64,000 bases of DNA from Massariosphaeria phaeospora (GCA_011032825.1 JAADJZ010000010.1:124001-188000); one strand, 5' to 3'; positions 44,165 to 55,624 are shown, counted from the first letter of the stretch. Made by a program: numbers and translations. The notes: generated by a model not told the origin, from the letters alone.

Positions 44165-46302
44165 CCGTGTTGGCGCGCGTAGCGCCTCCATTCGCGTAAC
44201 GCCTCACCAACATCAAAACAACAATCCTTTACTATACTTCGACACGCGATAACTCTATCAATATGGAACCGATTCAAGCTGCGATCGAAAACATCAAATC
44301 GCGCAAAGAAAGCGCATCTTTTTCATATAAAAAAGTCGCCGATCAGTTTGACCTAGAACATTCTACACTGCGGCGGAAGCACTAGGGGTTGCAGGCTACG
44401 CGTGCAACTAAGGCACTAAATTAACAAAAACTTAACTTACGACAAGAGAAAGAGCTTGTACAATACATTAAAGGCTTAACAAAGCAAAGGCTACCTCCTA
44501 CGCGCGAAATGATACAGAATTTCGCGTCTTCTGTAGCAGAATTAGCAGTCTCGAAGGCCTAGGTTTCGCGATTTCTAACGCAAAACAAAACTAATCTTAC
44601 ATTTAAATAGACAACTAGAATAGATCGCAATTGTTACAAAGCTAACACTAAGGATAAATACCGCCTGTACTTTGATCTACTTTATAGCAAGATGCGAAAG
44701 TACGACGTTAACGCAGAGAACGTGTACAATATAGACGAAAAAAGCTTTCTCATTAGCATTACAGCGCGCTTAAAACGAGTATTTTCCAAGGCAGTGTAAG
44801 AGCGTAAGGAACGTACAGCTGCACTCTAGAATAGCTTTTGTAAATAGATTACAATTATAGCTTGTGTTTGTGCTGATAGAGAGGCGCTGCCTTCGGCTGT
44901 TATCTACGAAGAAAAACAAAGGCTTCAAAGCTCATAGTTAGAGGACGTGGAAGCAGGAAAACACTAGGTTTTCTTTGCTAATTCACTCTCCGGATAGTTA
45001 AACAATGACTTTAGGCTAGCATGGCTTAAGCAGGTGTTTAACCGAAGCACGAAGAAAAAAGCGCAGCGAAGGTAGCGCCTTTTTATCTTTAATAGCCACG
45101 CATTTTATCTTACTATAGATTTTATTAATTATTGCAACGCTAATAAGATTCTTTTTGCTGTCTTTCTCTTTTATTTAACTTACAGCTTTTAGCTACTTAA
45201 TGTAGTGTTGTTCTCGCTGCTTTTGACTTTTTATTTGAAAGAACTTACACTGCACCTTCACCGCTCCTAAGGCCTTATTAGAGTTAAGAAAAGCAACTTC
45301 TTTCTAATATTTTAGGCTGCCTAGATGTTCACCTTTAAAGAGGAAACTGTGCGCAAGTCTTTTAAAGCTACAGGCATTATTTCTGCCAATGCAAACGCTA
45401 TTTTAAAACGCTTTAAAAGCACAACTTTAGAGCAAGATAAAAGCTTAACTTTAGAGCTAAAGAGTAATAAAAGTACTTAGAAACAGCTTTGTTAATTGTT
45501 TAATATTGCTGTAAAAGATACAGCTGCAACAGAAGCGCAGCGGTTAAGTTCATTACTTTATTCGCTGCAAGTGCAAAACGAGCTACTACACTACAAAAAT
45601 AAAAGCTTACGCAACGCTCTTACAGTTAAAAAAAAACATAAAAAAAAGAGTAAAGTCTTAGACTTGCAGCAGCGTTAAGAATATTATAGTAGTGCAGTGT
45701 TTTAGAGTTTTAGAAAAGTAAAAGAAGCACGCGCGCGCGAAGTCGTGAAACAAAAAAATGCAAAGTTAAAAAAATTACAGAAAACAAAAGCAAGACAGCT
45801 AAAAGAGGCTACAACTTTATATAAAAAGCAGCAGCAAGAAGAAGCAAAAGCAAAGCAACAAAAAGTTAAAAAAACAAAAGAAAAAAAGAGGGCTACAAGG
45901 GCTGCAGAACTTCAAGCGTTCTAAGCAAGCAAACAACAAAAAAAAGACGCTGCAAACGCTAAAAAATCTCTACAATTAGTCTAAAAAGGCAAAAGGCCAG
46001 CTTTAAAACAAAAAATCCTAAAAAATCGAAGCAAGGCGCGTGTTGTAGAGGCTGCAAGTGGTGAGAAGGCCGCATTGGCCGCACCAGAGCCATCCCCTAA
46101 GGTGACTACGCGCGGCCGCAGCGTCCGCCTCCTATCAAAATTCAAGTAGCCCAAGTTAATTGCATGTATTAATAGTCTATTCTACCATAATCTATCGTGA
46201 TAATAGCTACTGTGGGTGGCTGTACAGCCTCATCTTTGCAAAGGCCGCGATGCTGCTTAGTAGAGCGTTACGCGAATGGAGGCGCTACGCGCGCCAACAC
46301 GG
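44165..46302. mobile_element. Fot1/Pogo-type DNA transposon E2, inserted in E1's right inverted repeat
   Basis: Left end 44165 opens CCGTGTTGGCGCGCGTAGCG. The right end at 46302 is its reverse complement over about 44 bp with few mismatches. TA copies flank it at 44163-44164 and 46303-46304. Length 2138 bp. The interior is clearly richer in A and T than E1, as expected after strong RIP. Confidence 0.9.
44263..46149 (+). pseudogene. E2 transposase, heavily mutated
   Basis: Same orientation and layout as E1's gene: ATG at 44263 to TAG at 46147, 629 codons with no net frame change but many stops. The first catalytic region is kept (NIDEKSF near 44731), but the second reads FNSHAF where VDGHGS is expected and the third reads LLNVV for PLDVV, so two catalytic Asp codons have become Asn. 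The C-terminal tail keeps the RGRSVRLLSKFK ending seen in E1. The changes are mostly G-to-A and C-to-T. Confidence 0.82.
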
Positions 46303-46304
46303 TA

Positions 46305-48400
46305 CCATGCCCGTGCGCGCAGTGCGCCAGGTCGCGTAACGCGCCACCCTAACAACATGAGATGAACAAGAAAATAAGGCTGTACAGCCACCTACAGTCG
46401 CTATTATCACAAGATTACATAGTTTTGTAGTAATTATAGCATTGCGATCATGATAGGCTACTTGTATTTACTTGGTAGCTTGGTAGTGCAGCCGTGGCGG
46501 GTGGTCCGAGTCGGAACGGCCAGTGCAGCCACCTCAGCTTGAACATAAGATGAATCAACAACAACACGTTTCTGACGCTTCTGCTTTTGAGAGGAGCCTT
46601 GTAAGGCTTTGTGCTTCCCCTTTTAGAACAATTGTATAGCTTTTTGAGCGTCGTTAGCTCTGTTTTGGGCCTCCTTTTTAGCTACCTTGGCGGCTTTCTC
46701 TTTCTCCCGCACTTTCTTGAGTTTCTCTCTCTTAACACGCTTCTCTTCGGCTTGTTGAAGCTTATATAATCGAGCTTGCTCTCTTAGCTAGGATCTCTCA
46801 GCTTTTTGTAGTTGTTGTTGTTGTTTCTCTTGCTCTCGTATTACGTTATCATCCCGAGCCTGTTGGACCTTACGAGGGCTCCAAAAGTGAGCTCCTCCGT
46901 GGTACTCCTTTTGGCGGTTGAGTTGTAGAGTATAGCTCTTCTTTTTGTGCTTCTTTTTTACTAAAAGAGCTTCTTTTAGGCCCTAGATCTTATGGTGAAG
47001 GAGCTTATTTTGTACTAAGATGTAGTGGAGCGATCGGCGGAGCTTTTTAGACTCCTTTGAGCTTTTATCTCAAGTCGATTGGCGTATAAGAGACTCTATT
47101 TTGAGCCAATCCTTTTCACTAAGTACTAACGTTGAGCTTTTATCTGAACTTGAAGCTTCCTTAGTGAATCTTTTAAGTATAACGTTCCGGTTAGGTGGTA
47201 CTATACCAGTAGCTTCGAAGCTCTTTTTAATAGTCTTAGGGATGAAAGCCTTGCCCTAGGCAGCCCAAAACAACGGGAAAAAGTTTCCTTTGTGTACTAA
47301 GAGAAGCCCCTAACTCTTTTGAAAGTAGGATAAGAGCTCTTTTGAGTAGGCGTTCGATAGAGGCTTAAATAACGCTACATTTAGTAGCTGAAGCGTATAG
47401 GTCGAATAAAGAAGAAAGACAGCTAGTAGGATCTTGTTGTTGTTGCAGTATTCAATAAAATCCATTGTTACATGGGATCTATGGCCGTTAAGGATAAGTA
47501 ACCGGTAACTTGAGCGAGCTTTCCGTTTCGTTTCTCAATCGAACACCTCCTTGAGCCAAGCTAGCTCTATATCGTTGTTAGACCAGCTAGAAAGAGATGA
47601 GCTAACAAAGACTAAGTGTTGTTCTTGTTTAATAGAGGCTACCCAGCTCGATTGTATAGTGTTGTTGGCCGATTCAAATATAATGCTTGGCAACAAAGCT
47701 TCTCTATCTGAACAAACACAAGCTATTACTGTTACCCACTCTCTATTGCTATCTTAAATAGCTGCTTTTACTGCTTTTTGCTCGTATAGTTTCTTATTGA
47801 ACACTCTTTTTAAGCGTCCTGTTACTCTAATCATAAAGCCCTTTTCATCTATATTGTATATTTGCTAAGCTTTTACTTCATACTCTTTCATCTTATTATG
47901 CAGAAGATTAAAGTACAAGCTGTACTTAGCTTCAGAATCAGCTTTGTGGCGATCCCGGTCCATCCCTTTCTGCTAGCGTGAAATGAGATGGCTCGGGTTT
48001 CTGCGGAGGAAGCGGGTAACTTAGCTTTCTGAAACCTCTCTACTAGCTAAAGTAGACGCAAAGCCGCGTATCATCTCTCTCGTAGGGGGTGTACGCCTCT
48101 TAGTCAAGGTTTCGATATACTGTACGAGCTCGGTTTCGCGTTGTGGGTCGAGGAGGAGGTGGGAATCGGTGCGGGTGCGCATTTGATCTCGGTGGCGGCG
48201 TTGCAGTGTAGACCGTACAACACTATACTTTTTTGCGATTTGGCGGTAGCTGAAATTATCTCCAGCTTCACGCGATTCTATTTCTTCAATCGCTTCCTGA
48301 ATTGGATCCATATTGGTGGAGTTATGGGGCGTCGCAGTTACGTGTAATTATGTTGGGGTGGCGCGTTACGCGACCTGGCGCACTGCGCGCACGGGCATGG
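46305..48400. mobile_element. Fot1/Pogo-type DNA transposon E3, opposite orientation, abutting E2
   Basis: Left inverted repeat 46305-46347 opens CCATGCCCGTGCGCGCAGTG. The right one (48358-48400) is its reverse complement over 43 bp. TA copies lie at 46303-46304 (shared with E2's right side) and 48401-48402. Length 2096 bp. Its inverted repeats differ clearly from those of E1 and E2, so it is a distinct subfamily. Confidence 0.9.
46458..48311 (-). pseudogene. E3 transposase, many stops
   Basis: Minus-strand frame of 618 codons from ATG at 48311 to TAG at 46458, no net frameshift. The first 96 codons are open (helix-turn-helix with FSYRQIAKKYSVVRSTLQRR, then the start of the CENP-B-like part TKRRTPPTREMIRGFA); then stops appear, again mainly at expected Trp positions. 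NIDEKGF (first Asp) is kept near 47850. The second site reads LILNGHRSH and the third LQLLNVA, so both Asp codons are Asn. The C-terminal Lys/Arg-rich coiled coil is recognisable at 46600-46950. Confidence 0.82.
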
Positions 48401-48417
48401 TACGCGCGTCAGCACGG

Positions 48418-49170
48418 TATGGTTATCTTCTTCTCCCGCTCTACAAACTTACAAGCTTACAAGCCACATAGACATGGATCGTCACTCTTTCTGGTCGGCA
48501 GCGTCTAAAAGAGGTTGCAAATGATCTTATGTTGGAGCGTTGTTGTTCCCGCTCCACTGGCTGAACTGAACTACTCAAAACTACTCACCAAAGAGCTATG
48601 TTCCGTCTCTGCTCCTTCTCCTCTGCTAGGAAGATCGACTAGGGAACGGAGCTATGGCTTGTTTTTGGTCCTTCTTTTTTGCTCTAGAAACCTCACGGCA
48701 ATCAACGAATGGTGTGTCTCTGGTCTTTCTCTTTTGCTCTGGAAGTTTTGCTACTACCAAGAAATGGTGCGTCTCTGGTCCTTCTCCCTCCGCCGGGTAA
48801 ATCGCGAGAGGAAGGCGTTATGGCCTGTCTCTGGTCCTTCTCCTTTGCTCTAGAAAACCCACGACAATAAACGAATGGTGTGTCTCTAGCCCTTCTTCTT
48901 TGCCATAAAAAAGTAGCGGCACAAAAATCAAATGGTGTGTCGGTCCTCCTCCTCTCCTTGGAAATTTGCGAGACAAAATACCTATGGCCTGTCTCTGCTC
49001 CTTCCCTTCCGCTCCAGAAGATCGCCGCCCTTATGCATCGCTCGTCTCGGCTCCTTCCCTTCCACTCTAGAAAGTATAGGCTCTCCTATCACATGGCTAG
49101 TCTCTGTTCCCCTCCCGCTGAACTTACAAACCTATCATGGAGCATGGAATGGCGTGTTCGCTTCTCCTCT
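48418..49170. repeat. Satellite-like tandem array, right part (about 55-bp units)
   Basis: Direct continuation of the left array beyond E1. Unit starts (ATGG or close) fall at 48598, 48654, 48709, 48764, 48820, 48875, 48932, 48984, 49033, 49093 and 49149, a spacing of 49-60 and mostly 55-56 bp. The unit core is roughly TGTGTCTCTGGTCCTTCTCC followed by TTTGCTCTAGAAA and a variable tail. The first 180 bp next to E1 resemble the left-hand dimers instead. Several units carry frames by chance; no protein is shared between them. Confidence 0.8.
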
Positions 49171-50640
49171 GCAGCACCAAAACCGATCCACCACTACTAT
49201 CATGTGCTGCCTTTGATCTTTGAGTGAGGACTTAGTAGTAAAACGAAAATGCAACGACATGCATGCCGTGTCTTGGAAATCGTCGAGCCAGAGCAAGAAT
49301 GCTATAGCAAAGGATATCATATCCTTCTATGGTTCCGCTGTGTTCAAAATTCTTCGACATCATGTTCATGCCTCTGCCGTTGTTCTCCTCCCGCTGGCTA
49401 GGCTCGAAAACCATTCAGCTAGTACCGTCATGTTCCGGCTCGTGTGGCCTCTTGTGCTAGAACTGAGGGTTACGTTGATTCATGTTGTGCGAAAGAAAGA
49501 ACGAACAGTTTAAAAGGGACTGAACAACTTGGATGTGGAGTCTGCAGGACCGTTTACGTTTACCTGCCGAAACAAAAAGAAGAAGAAAAGGTATAGGCAT
49601 GTGCGTTGCTGTTCTGGACTGGGAAACACTTCAAACATCGACCAATACTCCTACGTTTGCTCTTCCTTCCCATCAGTTCCAAAAAAATACCTGATAAGCG
49701 CACTTCCATGTGCCGACGTTTCTGTGAGAAAAAATACCAAACACACGATCATGTTGCTGAAAGCAAGAAAAAATATATACCCTGAAAAACACAGTTCTAG
49801 AGTTGCATGTTGTGCAGTGTCGACGGGAGCACTTTTCTAAAGACAAAAAAGGATGAGGATAGGGGTGATGTGGCGTGCTCTGAAAATCTTACAATGGATG
49901 TTGTATGCGTCCGCTGGGTTGAGAAATAAAAACGTCCGATGACTTTCATGTTCTGCTGCGCTGTGGATTCCGCGTTTGAAAAAGTAGTCTGGGTGCAGAA
50001 ATGTTTCTGGAACCCGTGTGGTTAAAACTTTACAATCAAAAGAATTCTGCTTTTCGCACATGTGTTCGTCTTGGAAGATACCCCTAATACCCCAAAGTCT
50101 GATAGTTTGCTTTCCCTTCTATTCCAAAAGACACTTAGAGACGATCAATGTCCTCCCGCTGTTCGTTTCCCGCCAGTTCAGTTCAGTTCAGTGCTAAAAG
50201 AACGATAGCTAGCACATTTGTATGTTGGGACTTGGCCCTTTCGTTTCCTCGTCTCTCTATGAGCTGTCTGACAACGAAAAACCATGTTTGCCATTATAAA
50301 ATGGTAGTCCGAACTGGCTGATGGCGTGTCTCGCTGGACCTTCCGAGAAAAGACCTGGAAAACTGGGACACCATCAATTGATGGGGCGTGGACTCGCCCG
50401 CTGGATAGAAATATTGCGGAGGATTGAAAAACCTTCAAGACGGTGAATACATGAAAGCGGCTCTGCGAAGTGTCGATATCAATGAATTACCCTGGTATGT
50501 GCTGCTGGCGCTGCTCTAAACCACAAGTCACAGCATGCATGTCTTGTCTCGGTCCTGTGGCTTTTTTTTGTTAGTGCTTAAAAACTTGGAGTGTATCTTC
50601 CATATGCTTCTTGGGTTCTTGAGTGGATAAAAAACTTAAG
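49171..50640. repeat. Strongly decayed continuation of the satellite array
   Basis: Scattered blocks still show the unit signature (ATG, then a GTGTC/TGTTC-rich pyrimidine stretch, then GGAAA or GAAAAA), for example near 49360, 49605, 49710, 49760, 49945, 50315 and 50545, but the spacing is no longer regular. I see no gene in these 1.5 kb. Confidence 0.5.
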
Positions 50641-51015
50641 GAAGCTGTAGCGATGGCAAGCTCAAGAAATGAAACTTCTCAGATCTTCAAGGAACGGCGC
50701 GGCTCCTGAAACCGTCGACTATCAATGACAATGTTGCGTCTCCAAAGTCTTACAAAATCGTCAAGCCACGCCGTAATGAGTAAGCCATCAACAGAAGATG
50801 TCATCTCAAGAAACAAGTCTGGAAAATGGAAGCTGTAGCGATGTCAAACCCAAGGGAAAAAAACTTACTAGACCCTCGGAGAACGGTGCGGGTCCTGAAA
50901 TTGCAGCCTTTTAATGACAATGTTGCGTCTCCAAAGTCTAATAAAATGCTATGCACTAGCTTGTATGAAGAAACCAGGAAGGGAAGATGTCATCTCAAGA
51001 ACAAAGTCTCGGAAA
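50641..51015. repeat. Direct duplication of about 186 bp
   Basis: Copy 1 (50641-50826) and copy 2 (50829-51015) share long blocks: GAAGCTGTAGCGATG at the start, GACAATGTTGCGTCTCCAAA in the middle and AAGATGTCATCTCAAGAA at the end, with substitutions and small indels between. The copies are adjacent and in the same orientation. Confidence 0.85.
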
Positions 51016-52356
51016 CGCAAACGGTGTATCGACAGGCTGTGCTCCGAGGTCGATACGCGCGATCTGGTCGGTATATAAGCGCTTTCTCTCAATGTCCTGA
51101 GTAGTCTTTTGTACAGCACAACTCCAGGGGATGAACTTAAAACAAAATTGGAAGGACATTATGGTGCGTTGCGCTGTGCTGCGTTTACTCGATCGATGAG
51201 GAGGAAATAGCCCGGAAAGTGACGATGCTTCGGTTGATGCGAAGAGTGTCTCGGTGATGCAATCAAATTTCGCGATATCGGGAATCGAGAGGTTGGGCGA
51301 CGTCATGATTTGGAGATGATGATGATCACCACCACCACCACCACCACCACCACTACCCACAACCGCTCACCATCCCTCATATCTCCAGCCCCTCAACCGC
51401 CCTATCGAGGCCTCCAGATTTATATATAAGCCCCCCTTCACGCCTCCTTCTCTTATCCTCCACAGCATCGTAAACCTCCCAGTGTTCCAAAACATCCAGC
51501 TATTGGGCCCATGTCGGGGTCCTGAATATCCAAAGATCCTTCCTCATGCTTCATGCTTGAGTAGGAGCTCCGGAGGATTACGGAGAGACTCTCCTGTCAG
51601 CCTCAAAGGCTGCGGCGAGGAAACCGACTTTTGAAAGAACGTCTGGGGTGAAATGTAGAGGTGCAGCAATGATGGTGGTGATGAAACCCAACTCTGGAAG
51701 ACGCTGGACACCGGGCCGTCGTGTATATAAGTCCCTCCCTCTTTCCCCTCTCATCTCCTTCCCTTCCCCCAACAATCTCCCCAATATCCGTTCCAAGAGC
51801 CGCAATAACAACAACATGATGCCTGGCCTTCTGTCCAAGCGTCAAGTATACTAGCTCTCCATAGCTCTGCAACCCGTCGAAGATTCCCATCATGAACACC
51901 GCGACGTCCAAAAGTCCTCACCGTAATGTATTTCATGCTGTGACAGTGTGTGAGCAGATTAGGAAAGAAAGACGCCGCTCGAATGTGTCGGCTCTAAACA
52001 CAGATGAACGATGCAATGATCGAGCAATTCAGCCTCGAAGCGCAACCTGACCAGCATTCCCAAGAAGACTTTTCCCTTGATATTTATTACTCTCGCGAAA
52101 AAGGGTATGGGTTAATCAAACAAACAAGCATTACAATTCAAGGTAATCAACAGAGGAAGCTTAGTAGAACAAAAAAAAAGATGTACATGCCATCCCAGCT
52201 CGGTACAAAACAAGCTGCAAGCAGCACCGCACCGAATCAAATCCAGAAATGGGTAATACCATATAAGGTAAGTAAGTAAGTAACTGTGAGCCACCCCACC
52301 CGTCCGCCCGACCGAAACACAAACCCTCAGCTCATCTCAGCTCAGCTCCGACACCC
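51016..52356. other. Intergenic with three TATA/CT promoter-like motifs
   Basis: TATATAAG occurs at 51072-51079, 51423-51430 and 51724-51731, each on the plus strand and followed by C/T-rich sequence. A CAC trinucleotide run lies at 51327-51353. No coding frame of substance follows any of them; after the third there is only a 12-codon frame at 51816. The region runs up to the end of the leucine-rich-repeat gene. Confidence 0.5.
51327..51353. repeat. (CAC) trinucleotide microsatellite
   Basis: Nine uninterrupted CAC units preceded by three GAT units. Confidence 0.85.
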
Positions 52357-55300
52357 TCAAGACTCAGGCGACCCCGGATCGAAAAACTCCTCTGTCGGCG
52401 ACGGGATCTTATCCTGCAGCCACGTGAGGATAGCATTCGTCCCCTTCTTTAGAATCGCGTAATTAGGCACTCGAAACGTGTTTCCCTCGACCTCGAAGCT
52501 CGTCAACGTGCCAGCGTGGCGACCAATGCGCGGCTCGAGCCGCCCTATGCTGTTGTTGCTCAGATTGACAATCTTCAAGCCCTCCAGCGCGTCAGCCGAG
52601 ACTTCGGTGAGTTCGTTGTCCGAGGCCATCAGCAGATACAGTTGCGGGAACGTGGCTCGGAATGTCGGGAGGGATCCAGATATGCGGTTGTTAGAGACGT
52701 TGAGCTGCTGGAGGTTGGGTGCGGAGAAGAGCGACATGATGCTGTCGAAAGATTGGATCTTGTTTCCGGCCAGGCGAAGTTCTCGCAGCTTTGGGAGCGC
52801 CAGAGGCTCTATGAGCGGGTCGACGATAGTGTTCTTCGACACATCCAGAACTGTTAAGAACTGCAGCTGCGATAGGAAGCTTGGTATAATTGTCAGGTAG
52901 TTTTGAGGTAGGCATAGTTGGCGGACGTCGTTTGACTCGGCGAATGCAACTACTGCTTTCTCATCAACTTCACTGAGATTTTGGAAGGAAAGATCCAGTG
53001 TGCCGGCAGACTTTAGTTGCCAGCCATTGTCATTCTGCGATGGGGTTTCGCCTGGAAAGGATTCGTCCTGTGCCGCGTCCTCGGCAGCTGGCTCTAAACG
53101 CGAGAACAAATCACGCTTGATGTCCTCGGTCGCCATTGTGAGGAATTTCCGATCCCGAAGCGGGTTGGCTGCGAGGGTCAAGTTCTCCAGCCGTTCCATA
53201 AGTGCAATCTTTTCATCTAGCTTTGTCAAATCATTTCCGGTGAAGTCAGCATTGCGAAGCTGGTGCAGGGTTGTGAAGCCTTCTGGTATGGATGCAAACT
53301 TGTTCCCCGCGAGTAGCAATGTGACGAGATTGGTCCAGGGCGACATATCCGGGAGCGACGACAACCGATTCGTCGAAAGATCCATATAAGTAAGAGCAGG
53401 TAGTGAAACGCCCCCCGATTCGCAAAGCGACGAGAGGGCGTTCTTTGACAGATGAAGGGTCTTCAAATGAGGAATAGTATCGACATCGAAGAAGGCTCCA
53501 TTGAAGGAGTTGTTGTTAGCCAATAGCTCGACGATCGGAACGGATATGAAAAGATCTCTGGGGATATTGGTCAGGCGATTGTTCGACACGTTTAGACTAC
53601 GCAAGTGAGCAAGCTCGCGGATTTCTACCGGCAGACTGGTAAGTTTATTGCCTTGGAGTTCTAGGAGCTCTAATCGAGTGAGGCCTCCTATAGCTGCTGG
53701 AAGAGCACCCTCCAGAGCATTATCTGCCAGCCTGAGTTCACGCAAAGATTGAATCTGCGAGATGACCGTGAAAGACTCTATAGTCAACTTGTTTCTGGAC
53801 TAACAATACATCAGGTTAAAGGTCTCCCGTCTGTGGGCTGTGACTTACGAGATTGAGTTTTGAGAGCTGCGTCAAGCGTCTCAGGCCCATGGGCAGCTGT
53901 TGGAGACCATTTCCATGGATATCGATACTCTCGACTGCTCCAAATAGAGGTCCAGGCTGGTCGTCGTCATCGACGATTGATTCGTAGTCGACATCCGGAA
54001 AATAATCATCGGGAAGCTGTTGGAACTCGTTGTCCGCGGCGAGGATTGAGGTCAGGTCGACAGTTTCCCCCCAATTTATCGTGTTGTCGTCGGGGTCGTA
54101 CTTGTACATGTTTTTTATGTCATCCGGAATCTCACTAAGGCCCATCGCCGCAATGTTCAAACGACCGTCTACACGTGCCCCATCAACGCGCTTGCGGAGC
54201 AAAGATTTGCTGCCCTTGGCGCCCTGGTTAAACGGATCATCTAGACCAAAGTCGAACTCTGCGACTTCAGTAGGATCTGGCAAGATGGGTTCCCGTGGGG
54301 GGGTGTTCCGACCTAGTTCCGTGCCAGCATTGGCGCGTCGTGCAGCTTCTTTCGCTTTTGCAATGTGATCCTTTAAAGCTCCAGATGATTGTTTGACTTT
54401 TACTGGAGTTTCCATTATAGATGATACATCAGATCGACGTGCCGCTTTTGCTTTTGCTATCTGTTCACGAAGCGCGGCCGAGGATGCTGATACCTTCCGA
54501 CTGGTCTCTGGCGTTTTTTTAGCAGAGGCTTTCGCCCTAGTCGGTGAAGGGGTGAATGTAGCAGCTGTTCCTGGTGGAGATAGCGCTTGGCCAAACGTGC
54601 TGGCTAGGGAAGGTCGAGTCTTTGGCGTCCTTGCAACCATAGTCTTACTATTGGAGAGCGGACGAGGCTTTGATGGCGTCTGTGAGTTCAGCATCTGGGA
54701 TAGCGGTAGCTTCTTGATTGTAGAGATCGGACGTGTGACCAAAGGCGCTTTGCTTGGTGTCGAAACAAGACTGGGAGCCACAGCCGCACTGACACTCCTC
54801 TTACCAGGCGCAGTCATCGACCCTCTCTGCGATTGTGAGACCACTCCAAGCCGCCTGGGAGTCATTGGCCTTGCTTGCGGCGTTCCGTCACTTGTTGTCG
54901 GTCTCCCGTTATTCCCTAGGGCTGATGCCGGTCGGCTGGGCGGTCCCATAGAGTTGTCCGCATTGAAAAAGCTCGACCGCCTGCGACCTTTTCCTGGCGC
55001 AGGAGATGCTGGGAGATGGGACAGGCTCTCAATCGTCCGGTCCGATAACGAAGGCCTGCTCTTCCTTGGGGTCGGGTTGGCAGGTTCGGAATCGCTCTCT
55101 ACCACACTCTCCGACTCAGTCTCGCGGAACCCTGCCCGTGAGGACGCTCGTGAGGCTGAACGGAATGCGCCCAAATCTCCCAGCACATCCTCCTCTTGAC
55201 TTGTCTTTGCCGGCGCTGGCGCTGGCGCTGTGGACTGAGATTTGATCCTGGTTTGGCGAGACGGCGGTCGCCCTATGGGTCTTTTGAAGCCGGAGGGCTC

Positions 55301-55624
55301 GTGGGCGAAACTGCGCGGTAGTGAACCACTTGGCACGCGTGTGGTGTTCGACGTGATGGACGCTCGACTAGAGCTCGTGGTGGCGGAGGCGCTCGCGGAC
55401 GATGGCTTCGAGGGGACGAGGGAGCTTCGTGAGGGCTTCTTCTGCAGAGAAGGCGCGGCCTGACTAAGTCTTGATATAGAGGACACGGACGGCTTCTTGC
55501 GCAGCTGCTCGCTGGATGCCGTGGGCCGGAGCTGCGATTGGCTGGCTGAGGATCTGGGCACGGGCAGTCTCGAGGTAGGTCGAGGGATGCCGGAGCGCAC
55601 GGGGATAGAGGATGACGGCTCCAT
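52357..55624 (-). CDS. Leucine-rich-repeat protein with long disordered N-terminal region
   Basis: Two exons, 53849-55624 and 52357-53799 (intron 49 nt), give 1072 residues. The junction restores a perfect repeat, KLNLSRNKLTIES. Residues 1-470 are Ser/Pro/Arg/Lys-rich without fold (RSGIPRPTSRLPVPRSS and many SxIP-like or Ser-Pro sites), as in microtubule- or cortex-associated proteins. From about 500 to the end there are some 18-20 typical LRRs (LxxLxLxxN), in two blocks split by an acidic linker near 830-855 (PAAEDAAQDESFPGETPS). The architecture resembles LRRC40-type or fungal polarity/septation LRR proteins; a scaffold role is inference. No kinase, cyclase or phosphatase domain is present. 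Confidence 0.85.

Larger units (their letters stand above)
42061..48417. mobile_element. Fot1/Pogo-type DNA transposon E1, split by two later insertions
   Basis: Tc1/mariner-superfamily element. Left inverted repeat 42061-42107 opens CCGTGCTGACGCGCGTA; the outer right end (48403-48417) with the neighbouring TA is its exact reverse complement, and the inner part of the right repeat lies at 44118-44162. Joined across the inserts, the right repeat matches the left over 47 bp with two mismatches. TA dinucleotides at 42059-42060 and 48418-48419 are the target duplication. Without E2 and E3 the element is about 2.1 kb. It landed in the TA at the start of an ATGG satellite unit. Confidence 0.88.

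Noticed and set aside
48650..48890. Heat-shock-element-like CTCTAGAAA words in the repeat units
   Set aside because: Only a partial match to nTTCnnGAAn, recurring because the unit recurs; no gene downstream.
48598..49165. CRISPR-like array of spaced repeats
   Set aside because: Units are directly abutting and degenerate, with no unique spacers of constant length, and the genome is eukaryotic.
40733..51015. Giant cargo-carrying element (Starship-like)
   Set aside because: No tyrosine-recombinase captain gene or cargo genes; only Fot1/Pogo elements and tandem repeats are present.
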